Source: Microcaldota archaeon
GTDB lineage: Archaea; Micrarchaeota; Micrarchaeia; Micrarchaeales; CABMGC01
DNA: 64,000 nt
Direction: 5' to 3'
Assembly: GCA_021852055.1 (NCBI GenBank)
Contig: JAJZOD010000012.1
Coordinates: 3,931-67,930, forward strand
Shown: positions 9,881 through 18,610 of the stretch, in pieces
How the letters are laid out: each line of letters starts with the position of its first letter
How positions within the stretch are numbered: the stretch's first letter is position 1
Notes under the pieces: model-generated
What the model was told of the DNA's origin: nothing
The model's input: only the letters and a program-made list of their open reading frames with translations
Databases searched by the model: none
Position numbers and translations under genes: made by a program

Positions 9881-12800
9881 ATGAAAAGTCTAAATGCGAA
9901 GAGAATAGCCGCAGTCGCGGCAAGTTTGTTGGTAGGTCTTGCAGCTGCAGGACAAGGCGTGTACTATAATAGTGTACCTATTATAAACACCCAAGGTCAG
10001 CCTGTAGTGCAGATAGTAGTAGGATCGCAGGCACAACCTAGCGACGGTGTCGTAGCTGCAAACATAGCTGCAGTAATCGGCAGCCTAGCGCACACATCAC
10101 AGCCTATAACCGCAACGATAAGCGGCAGGAGCGGTGTGCAATGCGTTGTGACAACACCTACGTGCACGCTTTCAAACCAGCAGGTCTGGTTGGGAGAGCA
10201 GGGACTTGTAGTGCCAACGGGATCATACTCGTTCAGCGCACTCATAGGCTCAGTGCTCAACGGCGGAGTTGAGAACTCAGGCACATTGTCATATACAAAG
10301 ATACCGCAGAGTAGTTCTAGCTCATATGTGTACTCGCACCCGAGCTCTGGACCGTACCCTATAACAAGCAGCCCAACGGCTACTTCAGCATATACTGGCA
10401 CAAGCGCCACAATAGCTACCGGGTCGCCTACACCTGCTGCAGGGTCAACAGGCGGCGGAATGACATTCACGCAGTTCACAAAGAACAGCGTTGATAACAT
10501 TCTAGAGTTAACAAGCGCACAGGTACCTGGTCTGCTTTCCAACTCAGGAAATGCGCAGGAAACTGAAAGTTTGTGGCTTGCTGGATTCCCAGTATTTAAC
10601 CAGAACTCCGGCGATCTGTCTCTATTCAACACAAATGGAGCATACCTCGCTACTTTTGGTAAGCCTATAACAAATACAGAAACAAACAGGACAACAGGCG
10701 AATCAATATCGCTGCTAGGCCAGAACTGGACAGTGTATAACCTTGCCCCTCCATCTATGACTGGTGTTACATCAAGCACATTCGTAGTTGGCGGAAACGT
10801 AACATTGGCACAGGCATCCACACCCCCTACAGTAATATATGTTGGTCAAAACATAACCAGTGGTCCGTTCAAGGTTGTTCTGACAGACTTGTCATACCCT
10901 GACTCGAATGGTCTCAGCCAGGCTGCTTTGTCTATATACAAGAATGGTGTACTGACAAACGTAACCTCAATTGGGCCTTCATCTGCAGGCACTGCAAGCC
11001 AGCATGGTGTGATAAACGCATCCGGAACTAAGTTGTACATAACCGTATCGCAGACCTTCCCTGGTTTGTATGCATACCAGAAATGGGCAAAGATACAGCT
11101 GTTCAGCAACACTGTCAATGTTACTAGTGGCGATTACTTCAACACTAATAACAAGGCATGGGATGTAGCTCTGCGCTGGACAACAAACCAGAGCAGCACC
11201 GGCGGCGCAACAACTGCAAACGCAGCACTGCAGGGCATAGTCTTATACAACGGCAACGAGAGCAGCTCAGTGATACTGACTCCCGGAACCAACTTTGACT
11301 ATATATCAAGCCCATCGCAGTGGCAGGTAAACTTTGCCGGAGATTCACTTGGTCAGCCAAGCAGTGGCAACTCAAACTATGACCACCTAACTCTCTCGAC
11401 AGGCTCGTCCTCCAGTGCAGTTACTTACTCGAACTCCCAGGGCGGCGCAGCTGTAGGTCCTGTAACAGTTACCGGTACGACATTTACAGATGCAAATGTT
11501 GTAGGGACTGGTGCAACTCCAAAGCAGGTGAACATAACCACTGTAACTGAACCTGTGAACAAGTTTACAGTTTCAAGTTCAATACCGACAGCTTTCCAAG
11601 TGAGCGGTGCAGCTAGCTTCCCGGCTCCTACGTCGAACCAGCAGAACGTCACGTACAACCTTGATCCGTACACGTTCAATGCTGTGAGCGCTGTAGATGC
11701 GGCAGGTCTTGCTAATGTGATAGCCACAGGCCAAGGCGGACTGATCTTCAAGATAGTCAACAACGGAGTTTCCGGAAACTATCTGAACCAGTCTACGCTT
11801 TCAGTAACAGCCTCTGGTTACTACGGCACTACAAAGGAGAGCGGCTATGGTCCATCTGTTAGCGGCTTCGCTAATATGAACACCGCAGGTTCTTCAAACA
11901 CGCAGATAGTGCAGGGCGATTACCTGACAAACATGACAGGCATAACGCTTGGTTATGCTGTGCCTTACCCTGGAGTCAACGTGATAGTATACGAAACGGC
12001 AAACACAGCTGCTGGTATAACACTAGGTGTTGGCGGCAATGATGTGGTACTTGGTTATCTTAACTACTCCACTTCGCCTACAGATTTGTACTCTGTACCG
12101 CAGCGGAACTACGAGATAGCTTCACCAAGCCCTACGGCAGCGTATACTGGAGAGCAGTATTTGCTTGACTTTAGCCTTGGTACAACATCGCGCCCTTCAA
12201 CTGCACCTACAGGAAGGACAACGTACTACACGTACACAATCCCTGAGATAACTGTGCCTGGAGTGTCTACGGCCTCAGCTAACGTAGTAGTGGATCTGAC
12301 CAACAGCTCGTCAGTAACGACAACGCCACTCTACTGGCTCAACTACACAAACGGCAACAACAACGCTGTTGAGTACCAGAGCTCGCAGAACATAGATGTC
12401 AAGGCAACCCAGGGCTTCAGGACAGAGCGCGGCGGCGAGGTTAGCTCAATAAGCACATCGCAGATAGTATACGATGAGCCGAAGAGCGTAGACGGGCTTA
12501 ACTTCATAGTTGGTCCAGCGTCTAACTCGAACAGCAACACCCTGACAACGAAGCTGTACGGTCCTTACACAGTGGGTCAGGCAACGAACATACCGAACGT
12601 AACCATAGGCAAGGTTAATGCGACATGCGCATTCACGACATCATCGTGCAATGTGACAGGCCTCAGCAACCTGACGGCAGTGCCTTCAGCATCACAGGCA
12701 ATAGTGCCTACAGTGCTGAACACTGTAACAACGCCTTTGGCTGTACTCGACTCTGGTGCAAGCAATGCATCAAGTCTGATAGTAGTCGGGAGCAAGTACG

Positions 12801-12985
12801 TGAACTCAGTGGCAGCGCAGATATTCGCAAGCCAGCCTTCACTGAACTCCTCGTTCGGTCCAAGCAGCGCACCTATAGTCCAGGTCTTCGGAAACAAGAT
12901 CCTGGTCGCAGGGTACTCTGCAGCCCAGACAGTTCAGGCAGGAGACGAGTTCATAAACGCACTGTTGAATGCGTCGACATCCTGA
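9881..12985 (+). CDS. S-layer-type surface protein
   Basis: 1034 aa; signal-peptide-like N-terminus; PVVQIVVGSQAQPSDGVVAANIAAVIG and C-terminal SLIVVGSKYVNSVAAQ...VFGNKILVAGYSAAQTVQAGDEFINALL resemble archaeal S-layer N/C domains. Confidence 0.8.
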   Translation: MKSLNAKRIAAVAASLLVGLAAAGQGVYYNSVPIINTQGQPVVQIVVGSQAQPSDGVVAANIAAVIGSLAHTSQPITATISGRSGVQCVVTTPTCTLSNQQVWLGEQGLVVPTGSYSFSALIGSVLNGGVENSGTLSYTKIPQSSSSSYVYSHPSSGPYPITSSPTATSAYTGTSATIATGSPTPAAGSTGGGMTFTQFTKNSVDNILELTSAQVPGLLSNSGNAQETESLWLAGFPVFNQNSGDLSLFNTNGAYLATFGKPITNTETNRTTGESISLLGQNWTVYNLAPPSMTGVTSSTFVVGGNVTLAQASTPPTVIYVGQNITSGPFKVVLTDLSYPDSNGLSQAALSIYKNGVLTNVTSIGPSSAGTASQHGVINASGTKLYITVSQTFPGLYAYQKWAKIQLFSNTVNVTSGDYFNTNNKAWDVALRWTTNQSSTGGATTANAALQGIVLYNGNESSSVILTPGTNFDYISSPSQWQVNFAGDSLGQPSSGNSNYDHLTLSTGSSSSAVTYSNSQGGAAVGPVTVTGTTFTDANVVGTGATPKQVNITTVTEPVNKFTVSSSIPTAFQVSGAASFPAPTSNQQNVTYNLDPYTFNAVSAVDAAGLANVIATGQGGLIFKIVNNGVSGNYLNQSTLSVTASGYYGTTKESGYGPSVSGFANMNTAGSSNTQIVQGDYLTNMTGITLGYAVPYPGVNVIVYETANTAAGITLGVGGNDVVLGYLNYSTSPTDLYSVPQRNYEIASPSPTAAYTGEQYLLDFSLGTTSRPSTAPTGRTTYYTYTIPEITVPGVSTASANVVVDLTNSSSVTTTPLYWLNYTNGNNNAVEYQSSQNIDVKATQGFRTERGGEVSSISTSQIVYDEPKSVDGLNFIVGPASNSNSNTLTTKLYGPYTVGQATNIPNVTIGKVNATCAFTTSSCNVTGLSNLTAVPSASQAIVPTVLNTVTTPLAVLDSGASNASSLIVVGSKYVNSVAAQIFASQPSLNSSFGPSSAPIVQVFGNKILVAGYSAAQTVQAGDEFINALLNASTS

Positions 12986-13052
12986 ATGCACAGGCCGTAG
13001 CGTAGTAAGTTTATTTTGTGTTTGCCTTTTTGGCTTTCCTTCTCCTTTTTGA

Positions 13053-13075
13053 GGGGGCGCATGCCCCCAGTTTTT
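13053..13075 (+). terminator. Hairpin plus T-tract downstream of the S-layer-like gene
   Basis: GGGGGC-GCAT-GCCCCC (13053-13068), then AG and TTTTT; further T-rich runs just upstream. Confidence 0.5.
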
Positions 13076-13171
13076 AACTATTAGCTTTAGCTTAGCTCGC
13101 AGCCAGGAGAAAATAGCGCATAGAGAAAAGCATAATAATCTTAGAGATTAACGCTCTACTGGGTTGATGGC

Positions 13172-13528
13172 ATGGGAAACGTTACGGTTAAAAAGGCAGG
13201 CGGAAAAACAGAGCTTACTGGAGCACTCAGGTCAACTGAGGAAAGGCACGGGCTGCAGACGCTGTTTACTGGGGCATTCAGATCTGCTGCAATTGCTGCA
13301 GTAGCGGGAGCATCGATTCTGGCTAGCGGGTGTGCATCTACCTCTTATCCTGTGTACGAAACTCCTAGATACTGGGGTTATAATTATTATTACTATACGC
13401 CTGCACCTGGTTACGGATATTATGTACCAGGGTACGAGTTCGTTCAGCCTCCATTGGTTTACCCAAGGCCCTTCTGCGGAAACAGATTCTTTTTCAGGTT
13501 TGGGCACAGGGATTTTGATGACAGGTAG
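13172..13528 (+). CDS. Small lipoprotein-like protein, Tyr/Pro-rich
   Basis: Hydrophobic stretch ending in LASGC (lipobox-like), then a YNYYYYTPAPGYGYYVPGYE low-complexity tail. Confidence 0.6.
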   Translation: MGNVTVKKAGGKTELTGALRSTEERHGLQTLFTGAFRSAAIAAVAGASILASGCASTSYPVYETPRYWGYNYYYYTPAPGYGYYVPGYEFVQPPLVYPRPFCGNRFFFRFGHRDFDDR

Positions 13529-13852
13529 CGCATGATGCAATGCATGCCGCTATGTGCATATTTTCCATCAATCTGCGAAGAGGACAATCTGCGGAAGATG
13601 ATATATTATATATCGCATTACCTATTTGCATGCATTCAAACTACGCGCCATATGCTGTTATTTGTCCTCTTAATCGCTAATCCTGCTGCATTGGCAGTTC
13701 CCTCCATATCTTTATGCGTTGCACACACTGTGTGATTATTTAGCGTTGCTGCTAATGCGACCTTCTCAAAGTCCAACAAACTCCAGCAGTGTAAAAACAG
13801 CAATTGCTACGCTGGGTTTATAAATATTTCTTGTTAATTGATAACTGATTGG

Positions 13853-15925
13853 ATGTACGGCAAAAGCGGCCTTGCGGTATTTGTATTTGCAGTTTCAGCC
13901 ATGCTGTTTGCAGGCAGCGTATATGCATCAACATCAGCAGAAACGCTGCTCAAAGCCTATAACGTGCCCAACAACCTAACAGCATCCGCAACATTTCATA
14001 ATATAACATATTCGGGTTTAGTCTACACGCTTGTAAACGTCAGCAGCACCCCCTATTTTCTGATAAATACGACAGGCCAGGGAAGCTTCGTGCTTAATGC
14101 GAGCACTGCAGCAAAGATAATCGGGCCTGAAATGGTTTCCTCATTGTCATCTAAATTAAACTTCACCCCAATAGAAAATGACATGTCAAGCTATATCAAC
14201 AGCTCTGCTTCATCGTTGAACGACTGCATACAGGAAACAGGGCTTAACCGCGGCACATGCACCCTTGGAAACTACTGCAACTCCTGTGCAGAAGTGCCTT
14301 CATGCAATAAGGCTTTATACGCGACAAACGGCCCCTCGGGGCCATTAGGCGAGGGCATAATGCTTCTCGAGCAGCAGTATGCAAGCCTTGAATCAAACAT
14401 ATCAATATTCAACGAGTATGCAAACGGCACTGGTTCATCAAACGCAACAATAAGGTCGCAGAAGGTTGTTGCGGCATTTGCAAACATCTCCAAGCTGACG
14501 CAGATAATAAGTGAAAATCCTCTGTTTCCTCCGCCGCAAAATGCCGATTTGTCATCCTGTGGGGGATCATATGCGGGAAGCACAACATTCAACATAAGTT
14601 CACAGTCCGGCAACTGGTACTGCAATGCCATAGGCTACTGCCAGTTTACTACTTATAATGCATCAATGCTCTCCCGCGTGCAGCTGCTCATAAACAATCT
14701 AAATTCGGAGCTTCCGACTACCGCCTCAATATCGCGCATAGCAGGCAACATAACGTCTTATGAGAATACATATCTGACCCCGGTCCTTGCATCAAAGCAG
14801 CATAAGCTTCTTCAGAGCGCGCTGAACACAACGCTTGCCGGGTTCAACTCAACTCTAAACGAGAGTGAAATGCTTCTTACCCATGTGAACAACGCTACGC
14901 TGCGTACAGACGTTTCATCAGCTTTAGCCGGCTATCTCAACCTGACAATAAACTATCTGCAGGTAAACATAACTAAGTACTCGCAAAGCATCTCCTCGCA
15001 GCTCAGCAGCCTGCGCCAGACATATTCAAAGCTCAATGCAACATACTCCGCAGTACTGGGAGAGGCAAAGAACAACACAGCAGAGCTTATAGTGCTGCAG
15101 CTAGGGGGTGACAGGTCCAACAAGACCTCTGCAATGTCCTTTGAGCAGCAGCAGCTTAATGCGCAGCTTGATGCGCAGATATCAAATATCACTGCATTAA
15201 AAGCAAAGCTTAACGCCATATCGGCAAGCATACCTGCACTTGGCTCGCAGATAGACCTGAGCCCTGAGGCGCTGTCAAGGGCCATAGACGGGCCTTTCGT
15301 GTCTTTAATATCAGGCGCAACTGGCATGACATACAACAACACAGTCGCATCGGCTCCTATTCTTTCAGCTTTATTCTCACTGATAATAGGCATAATCCTG
15401 TTCCTGATACTGTTTGTGCAGTACCTGCGGCTTGTCCACCACCATAGAATACGCCATAGTCCTAACGTGCACCGCGCATGGCGTATGGTCTTCATAATTG
15501 CAGCAATTCTTGTCGCTTTGTATGTAATAGGCACATACCTTATTGCAGCGGCAGCCAGCTCAAGCGCTCCTGCAAGCGCATTTACTGGAGCTCTTGCATC
15601 ATCGCACGGCGTTGTCATAGCTATAAACGGCACAACTTCTCCTGCGCTGTCAAACTGCGCCTCGCAGATAAGCACGTATGCAAGCCAGCGCGGCTACAAG
15701 GCAAGCACCATCTACCTGTCAGGATCAACATGCACAGGCGCAGGCTCAATAATGAACACGAGCGAGTGCCTCAACCAGTATGCACGGCTTAATATCCCTG
15801 TAATACTGCTTACCCAGTCATCAGGCAACAATATGAGCATATATTCAATGTACGGCACCATCGCAAAAGCAACTGGAAGCCAAGCATTCATCAATGCCTG
15901 CTACATCGGCTTCCTTGTAAGATAG
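13853..15925 (+). CDS. Signal-peptide membrane protein with a C-terminal four-Cys domain
   Basis: MYGKSGLAVFVFAVSAMLFAGSVYAS signal; TM segments near residues 500-580; ORF track starts at TTG 13838, ATG 13853 is more likely. Confidence 0.75.
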   Translation: MYGKSGLAVFVFAVSAMLFAGSVYASTSAETLLKAYNVPNNLTASATFHNITYSGLVYTLVNVSSTPYFLINTTGQGSFVLNASTAAKIIGPEMVSSLSSKLNFTPIENDMSSYINSSASSLNDCIQETGLNRGTCTLGNYCNSCAEVPSCNKALYATNGPSGPLGEGIMLLEQQYASLESNISIFNEYANGTGSSNATIRSQKVVAAFANISKLTQIISENPLFPPPQNADLSSCGGSYAGSTTFNISSQSGNWYCNAIGYCQFTTYNASMLSRVQLLINNLNSELPTTASISRIAGNITSYENTYLTPVLASKQHKLLQSALNTTLAGFNSTLNESEMLLTHVNNATLRTDVSSALAGYLNLTINYLQVNITKYSQSISSQLSSLRQTYSKLNATYSAVLGEAKNNTAELIVLQLGGDRSNKTSAMSFEQQQLNAQLDAQISNITALKAKLNAISASIPALGSQIDLSPEALSRAIDGPFVSLISGATGMTYNNTVASAPILSALFSLIIGIILFLILFVQYLRLVHHHRIRHSPNVHRAWRMVFIIAAILVALYVIGTYLIAAAASSSAPASAFTGALASSHGVVIAINGTTSPALSNCASQISTYASQRGYKASTIYLSGSTCTGAGSIMNTSECLNQYARLNIPVILLTQSSGNNMSIYSMYGTIAKATGSQAFINACYIGFLVR

Positions 15926-16094
15926 AAAGGATAGAGGCGATAGAAAGGCAGACGTAGTTCGGTCAATGCATGATGCATGCAAGGATGGGCGTTGTAGAAT
16001 ATTATAATATTATAAAAGGATAAATAAAGAAAAGGATAAATAAAGAGTAAAAAATAAATATAAAAAACGAAGGATAAAGCAATACGGTGTATAT

Positions 16095-16745
16095 ATGGCA
16101 AAGAAACAAAAAACAGATCAGCAGACGTCGAAACAGCAGGATGCAAAAGGCAGGCAGCAGAAGAATTCGGCAAAACCGGCAGCAGCAACAGCTGCCAGGG
16201 CATATCAAGGCAGTACAAACGGCGCAAATGCAAATAGTGCAATACGCAGCAGAACATGGATTTATGCAATTGCAGCAGTAATAATCATAATAATCGCCAT
16301 AGCAGCTGTATTCGTTCTTATGCCAAAAAGCGGCGCACCTAGTGCCGTGGGTCCTACGACAGTGCCTTTCTCAACATTCAAGGCCAATCTTGATTCTGCG
16401 TCAAATATCTCTGTGCTGCTTATCTACTCCAACAATACGCAGCAGAGCTATGAGAGGCAGTGCTATACCTATATCCTAGAAGTTCTGGGGAGCCAAAGAA
16501 GCCCAAAGAGTATCTCATTTTTTGACTCTAACCAGACAAGCTGCGTGTACTCGAGGTCGCTAGGCTATCCTATAAATCTTTCATATGCAAGCAGGCAGGC
16601 GTGCATAAACATGGCCGACTCTACCCCTGGCATGGTTTTCAACTATACGTCGTCAAACACTACCGTTATAACAGCGCAGCGTGCCAATTTATCTGGCAAC
16701 GCAGCGTTCTTCAATAAGTGCGCCATAGCCGCAGACTTAACGTAA
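16095..16745 (+). CDS. Membrane-anchored extracellular protein with a four-Cys domain
   Basis: TM WIYAIAAVIIIIIAIAAVFVLMP; four cysteines spaced like the C-terminus of the upstream gene. Confidence 0.7.
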   Translation: MAKKQKTDQQTSKQQDAKGRQQKNSAKPAAATAARAYQGSTNGANANSAIRSRTWIYAIAAVIIIIIAIAAVFVLMPKSGAPSAVGPTTVPFSTFKANLDSASNISVLLIYSNNTQQSYERQCYTYILEVLGSQRSPKSISFFDSNQTSCVYSRSLGYPINLSYASRQACINMADSTPGMVFNYTSSNTTVITAQRANLSGNAAFFNKCAIAADLT

Positions 16746-16758
16746 TTGCGGTGGCCAT

Positions 16759-17571
16759 GTGCTGCAGAGCCCTATGGAAGTTGCAGGCAGGCGTTTTGAA
16801 GTAGAGTACGTCAGCGAGAAAAGGAAAACAGTGGCAGCGTATTTTTATCCTGACAGGGTAGTAATAAAGATGCCGCTGTCGCTGCGCCAAGGGAGCCGCA
16901 CGCATGTGCTCGATTCTCTCGAAAGAAGGATACTGCGCCATTTGGAAAAGCTGTCTGCAAGAGGCTTTGAAGCGCTTGACAAAGAAAAACTGCCGCAGTT
17001 TCAGAATGGGCAGCAGGTAACAGTCCTGGGAAGGGCATTCGATATAACTATAATAGAGAAGCAGTCGGCAAAGCGACCTAAGGCTGTACTCAGAAACGGC
17101 ACTCTCATAGATGTAACATTGCCGGCTTCGCTTCAAGGTCAGCCTGCTGCTGAAATAGTATCTGACCTTGTAAGGCGCGTGCTGTCAAAATGCATGCTGC
17201 CGGATCTCAGCGCGCGTCTTGACGCAATAAACAGCATGTACTACGGGTTCAGCTACAATACGCTCCGGATTAAAAAACAGAGCAGGCTCTGGGGAAGCAC
17301 ATCCTATCCCGAAGGCAACATAAATATAAACTACAGGCTTCTTTTTGCGCCAGAACCAATGCTGGAGTATGTAATGGCGCATGAACTGTCGCATCTTAAG
17401 GTGCGCAACCACTCTAAAAGCTTCTGGATGCTTGTTGAGCGCGCTGTGCCTGACCATAAACAGAGAAGGAGGTGGCTTAGGCAGAATGGCAGCAGGCTCG
17501 GGATCGGAATCCAGAATGAAAACGTCAGCTATGTTGCTGCCCCTCCTCTGCAGCAAGCACAGGCGCCCTGA
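16759..17571 (+). CDS. YgjP/DUF45-family metallopeptidase
   Basis: MAHELSHLKVRNHSKSFWMLVERAVPDHKQRRRWLR (HExxH-type motif and typical tail). Confidence 0.85.
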   Translation: MLQSPMEVAGRRFEVEYVSEKRKTVAAYFYPDRVVIKMPLSLRQGSRTHVLDSLERRILRHLEKLSARGFEALDKEKLPQFQNGQQVTVLGRAFDITIIEKQSAKRPKAVLRNGTLIDVTLPASLQGQPAAEIVSDLVRRVLSKCMLPDLSARLDAINSMYYGFSYNTLRIKKQSRLWGSTSYPEGNININYRLLFAPEPMLEYVMAHELSHLKVRNHSKSFWMLVERAVPDHKQRRRWLRQNGSRLGIGIQNENVSYVAAPPLQQAQAP

Positions 17572-17965
17572 CCTCAGCAACATGCTCTAATATATTATCG
17601 TAAAGCCTGTTTATCTCAAGGGTGCGTATCCTTGTTATGCTGTGGTCCTTTTCGCCGTGCTTCAACTCATCAAGCGTCAGGAAAAACCAGCCCTTGCCGT
17701 TCATCCTCCATGCTATATATGTTGGAAATTTGGTGTTGTTCTGCCACTCGAAAAGCTTCTGGTATGCCTCCGGGTCTATGCTTAGCCTGTTCTTCTCCCA
17801 GGCTTTGCACTCAAATGCCATCATAACCCTGTCTTTTACTGCTATTATGTCAGGTCCAAGCGCATTTACCCCAGAACCTGCGCTTCTTATAACAGACCAC
17901 CCGCTGTCATATAACCTGTTGAGAAGCTCCCTTTCGCTACGAGCACCCTTCATGTACCTGTGCAA
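17525..17965 (-). CDS. hjc: Archaeal Holliday junction resolvase Hjc
   Basis: GARSERELLNRLYDSGWSVIRSAGSG...GPDIIAVKDRVMMAFECKAW. Confidence 0.9.
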   Translation of the reverse strand: MHRYMKGARSERELLNRLYDSGWSVIRSAGSGVNALGPDIIAVKDRVMMAFECKAWEKNRLSIDPEAYQKLFEWQNNTKFPTYIAWRMNGKGWFFLTLDELKHGEKDHSITRIRTLEINRLYDNILEHVAEVRAPVLAAEEGQQHS

Positions 17966-18192
17966 GGCATCGCCGTATCTAATTCAAAGTAAAAATATAT
18001 ATCCTGATGCCCGCAGTGCTGGAATCATCAGCGTTCAGCGAACCTGCACAAGATATATAAGCTTATCATCCTATAACTAAGTATTAAGTTGCATTTACGA
18101 GTGATAATGTTGACATTATACCATCATAATCATAATGTTTCTGCGCCTGCATTCGGCAGCGCGCAGCGTCGTCTCTAGATGCAGCTTTTCCT

Positions 18193-18603
18193 GTGGTTAA
18201 ATTGAGGCATTCAAAGCCCTATGTAAGGAAGAAAGCAGTAGAGCATCTGCTTTCAAAGATGAGATCCGCATATGTTATAGTGGAAGGCAGGCACGACGTT
18301 GCAGCTCTTCATGCTCTGGGAATAGATGCGCATACATATGAAAGCACCATGCGCAGCTTCACTATGACATGCACAAGCGTTCTCATATTTACAGACAATG
18401 ACAGGCGCGGCCGTGAAAAAGCCGAGAAGCTAAGCTCATTTTTTGCTGAAAATGGGGTAGCAGCAGACACAGCAACAGGCACACGGCTCCTGAAGATCCT
18501 CAATTCAGTCCATGTCGAGGAGATACTCATGCCTGTAGTAGAGGCCACAGAAGAAAACATGGCAAAAAAAGAAAGAAACACAAAACATATGCTAAAAAGT
18601 TAA
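18193..18603 (+). CDS. Small Toprim-domain protein (UPF0292/COG1658-like)
   Basis: YVIVEGRHDVAALHALGI...VLIFTDNDRRGREKA, Toprim motifs. Confidence 0.8.
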   Translation: MVKLRHSKPYVRKKAVEHLLSKMRSAYVIVEGRHDVAALHALGIDAHTYESTMRSFTMTCTSVLIFTDNDRRGREKAEKLSSFFAENGVAADTATGTRLLKILNSVHVEEILMPVVEATEENMAKKERNTKHMLKS

Positions 18604-18610
18604 ATAAAAA

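Noticed and set aside
9997-10821. 274-aa antisense ORF inside the S-layer-like gene
   Set aside because: Mirror of a strongly coding, Thr/Ser-biased gene; composition typical of an antisense shadow ORF.
12625-13005. 126-aa alternative-frame ORF at the end of the S-layer-like gene
   Set aside because: Overlaps a conserved S-layer C-terminal domain in another frame; no support.
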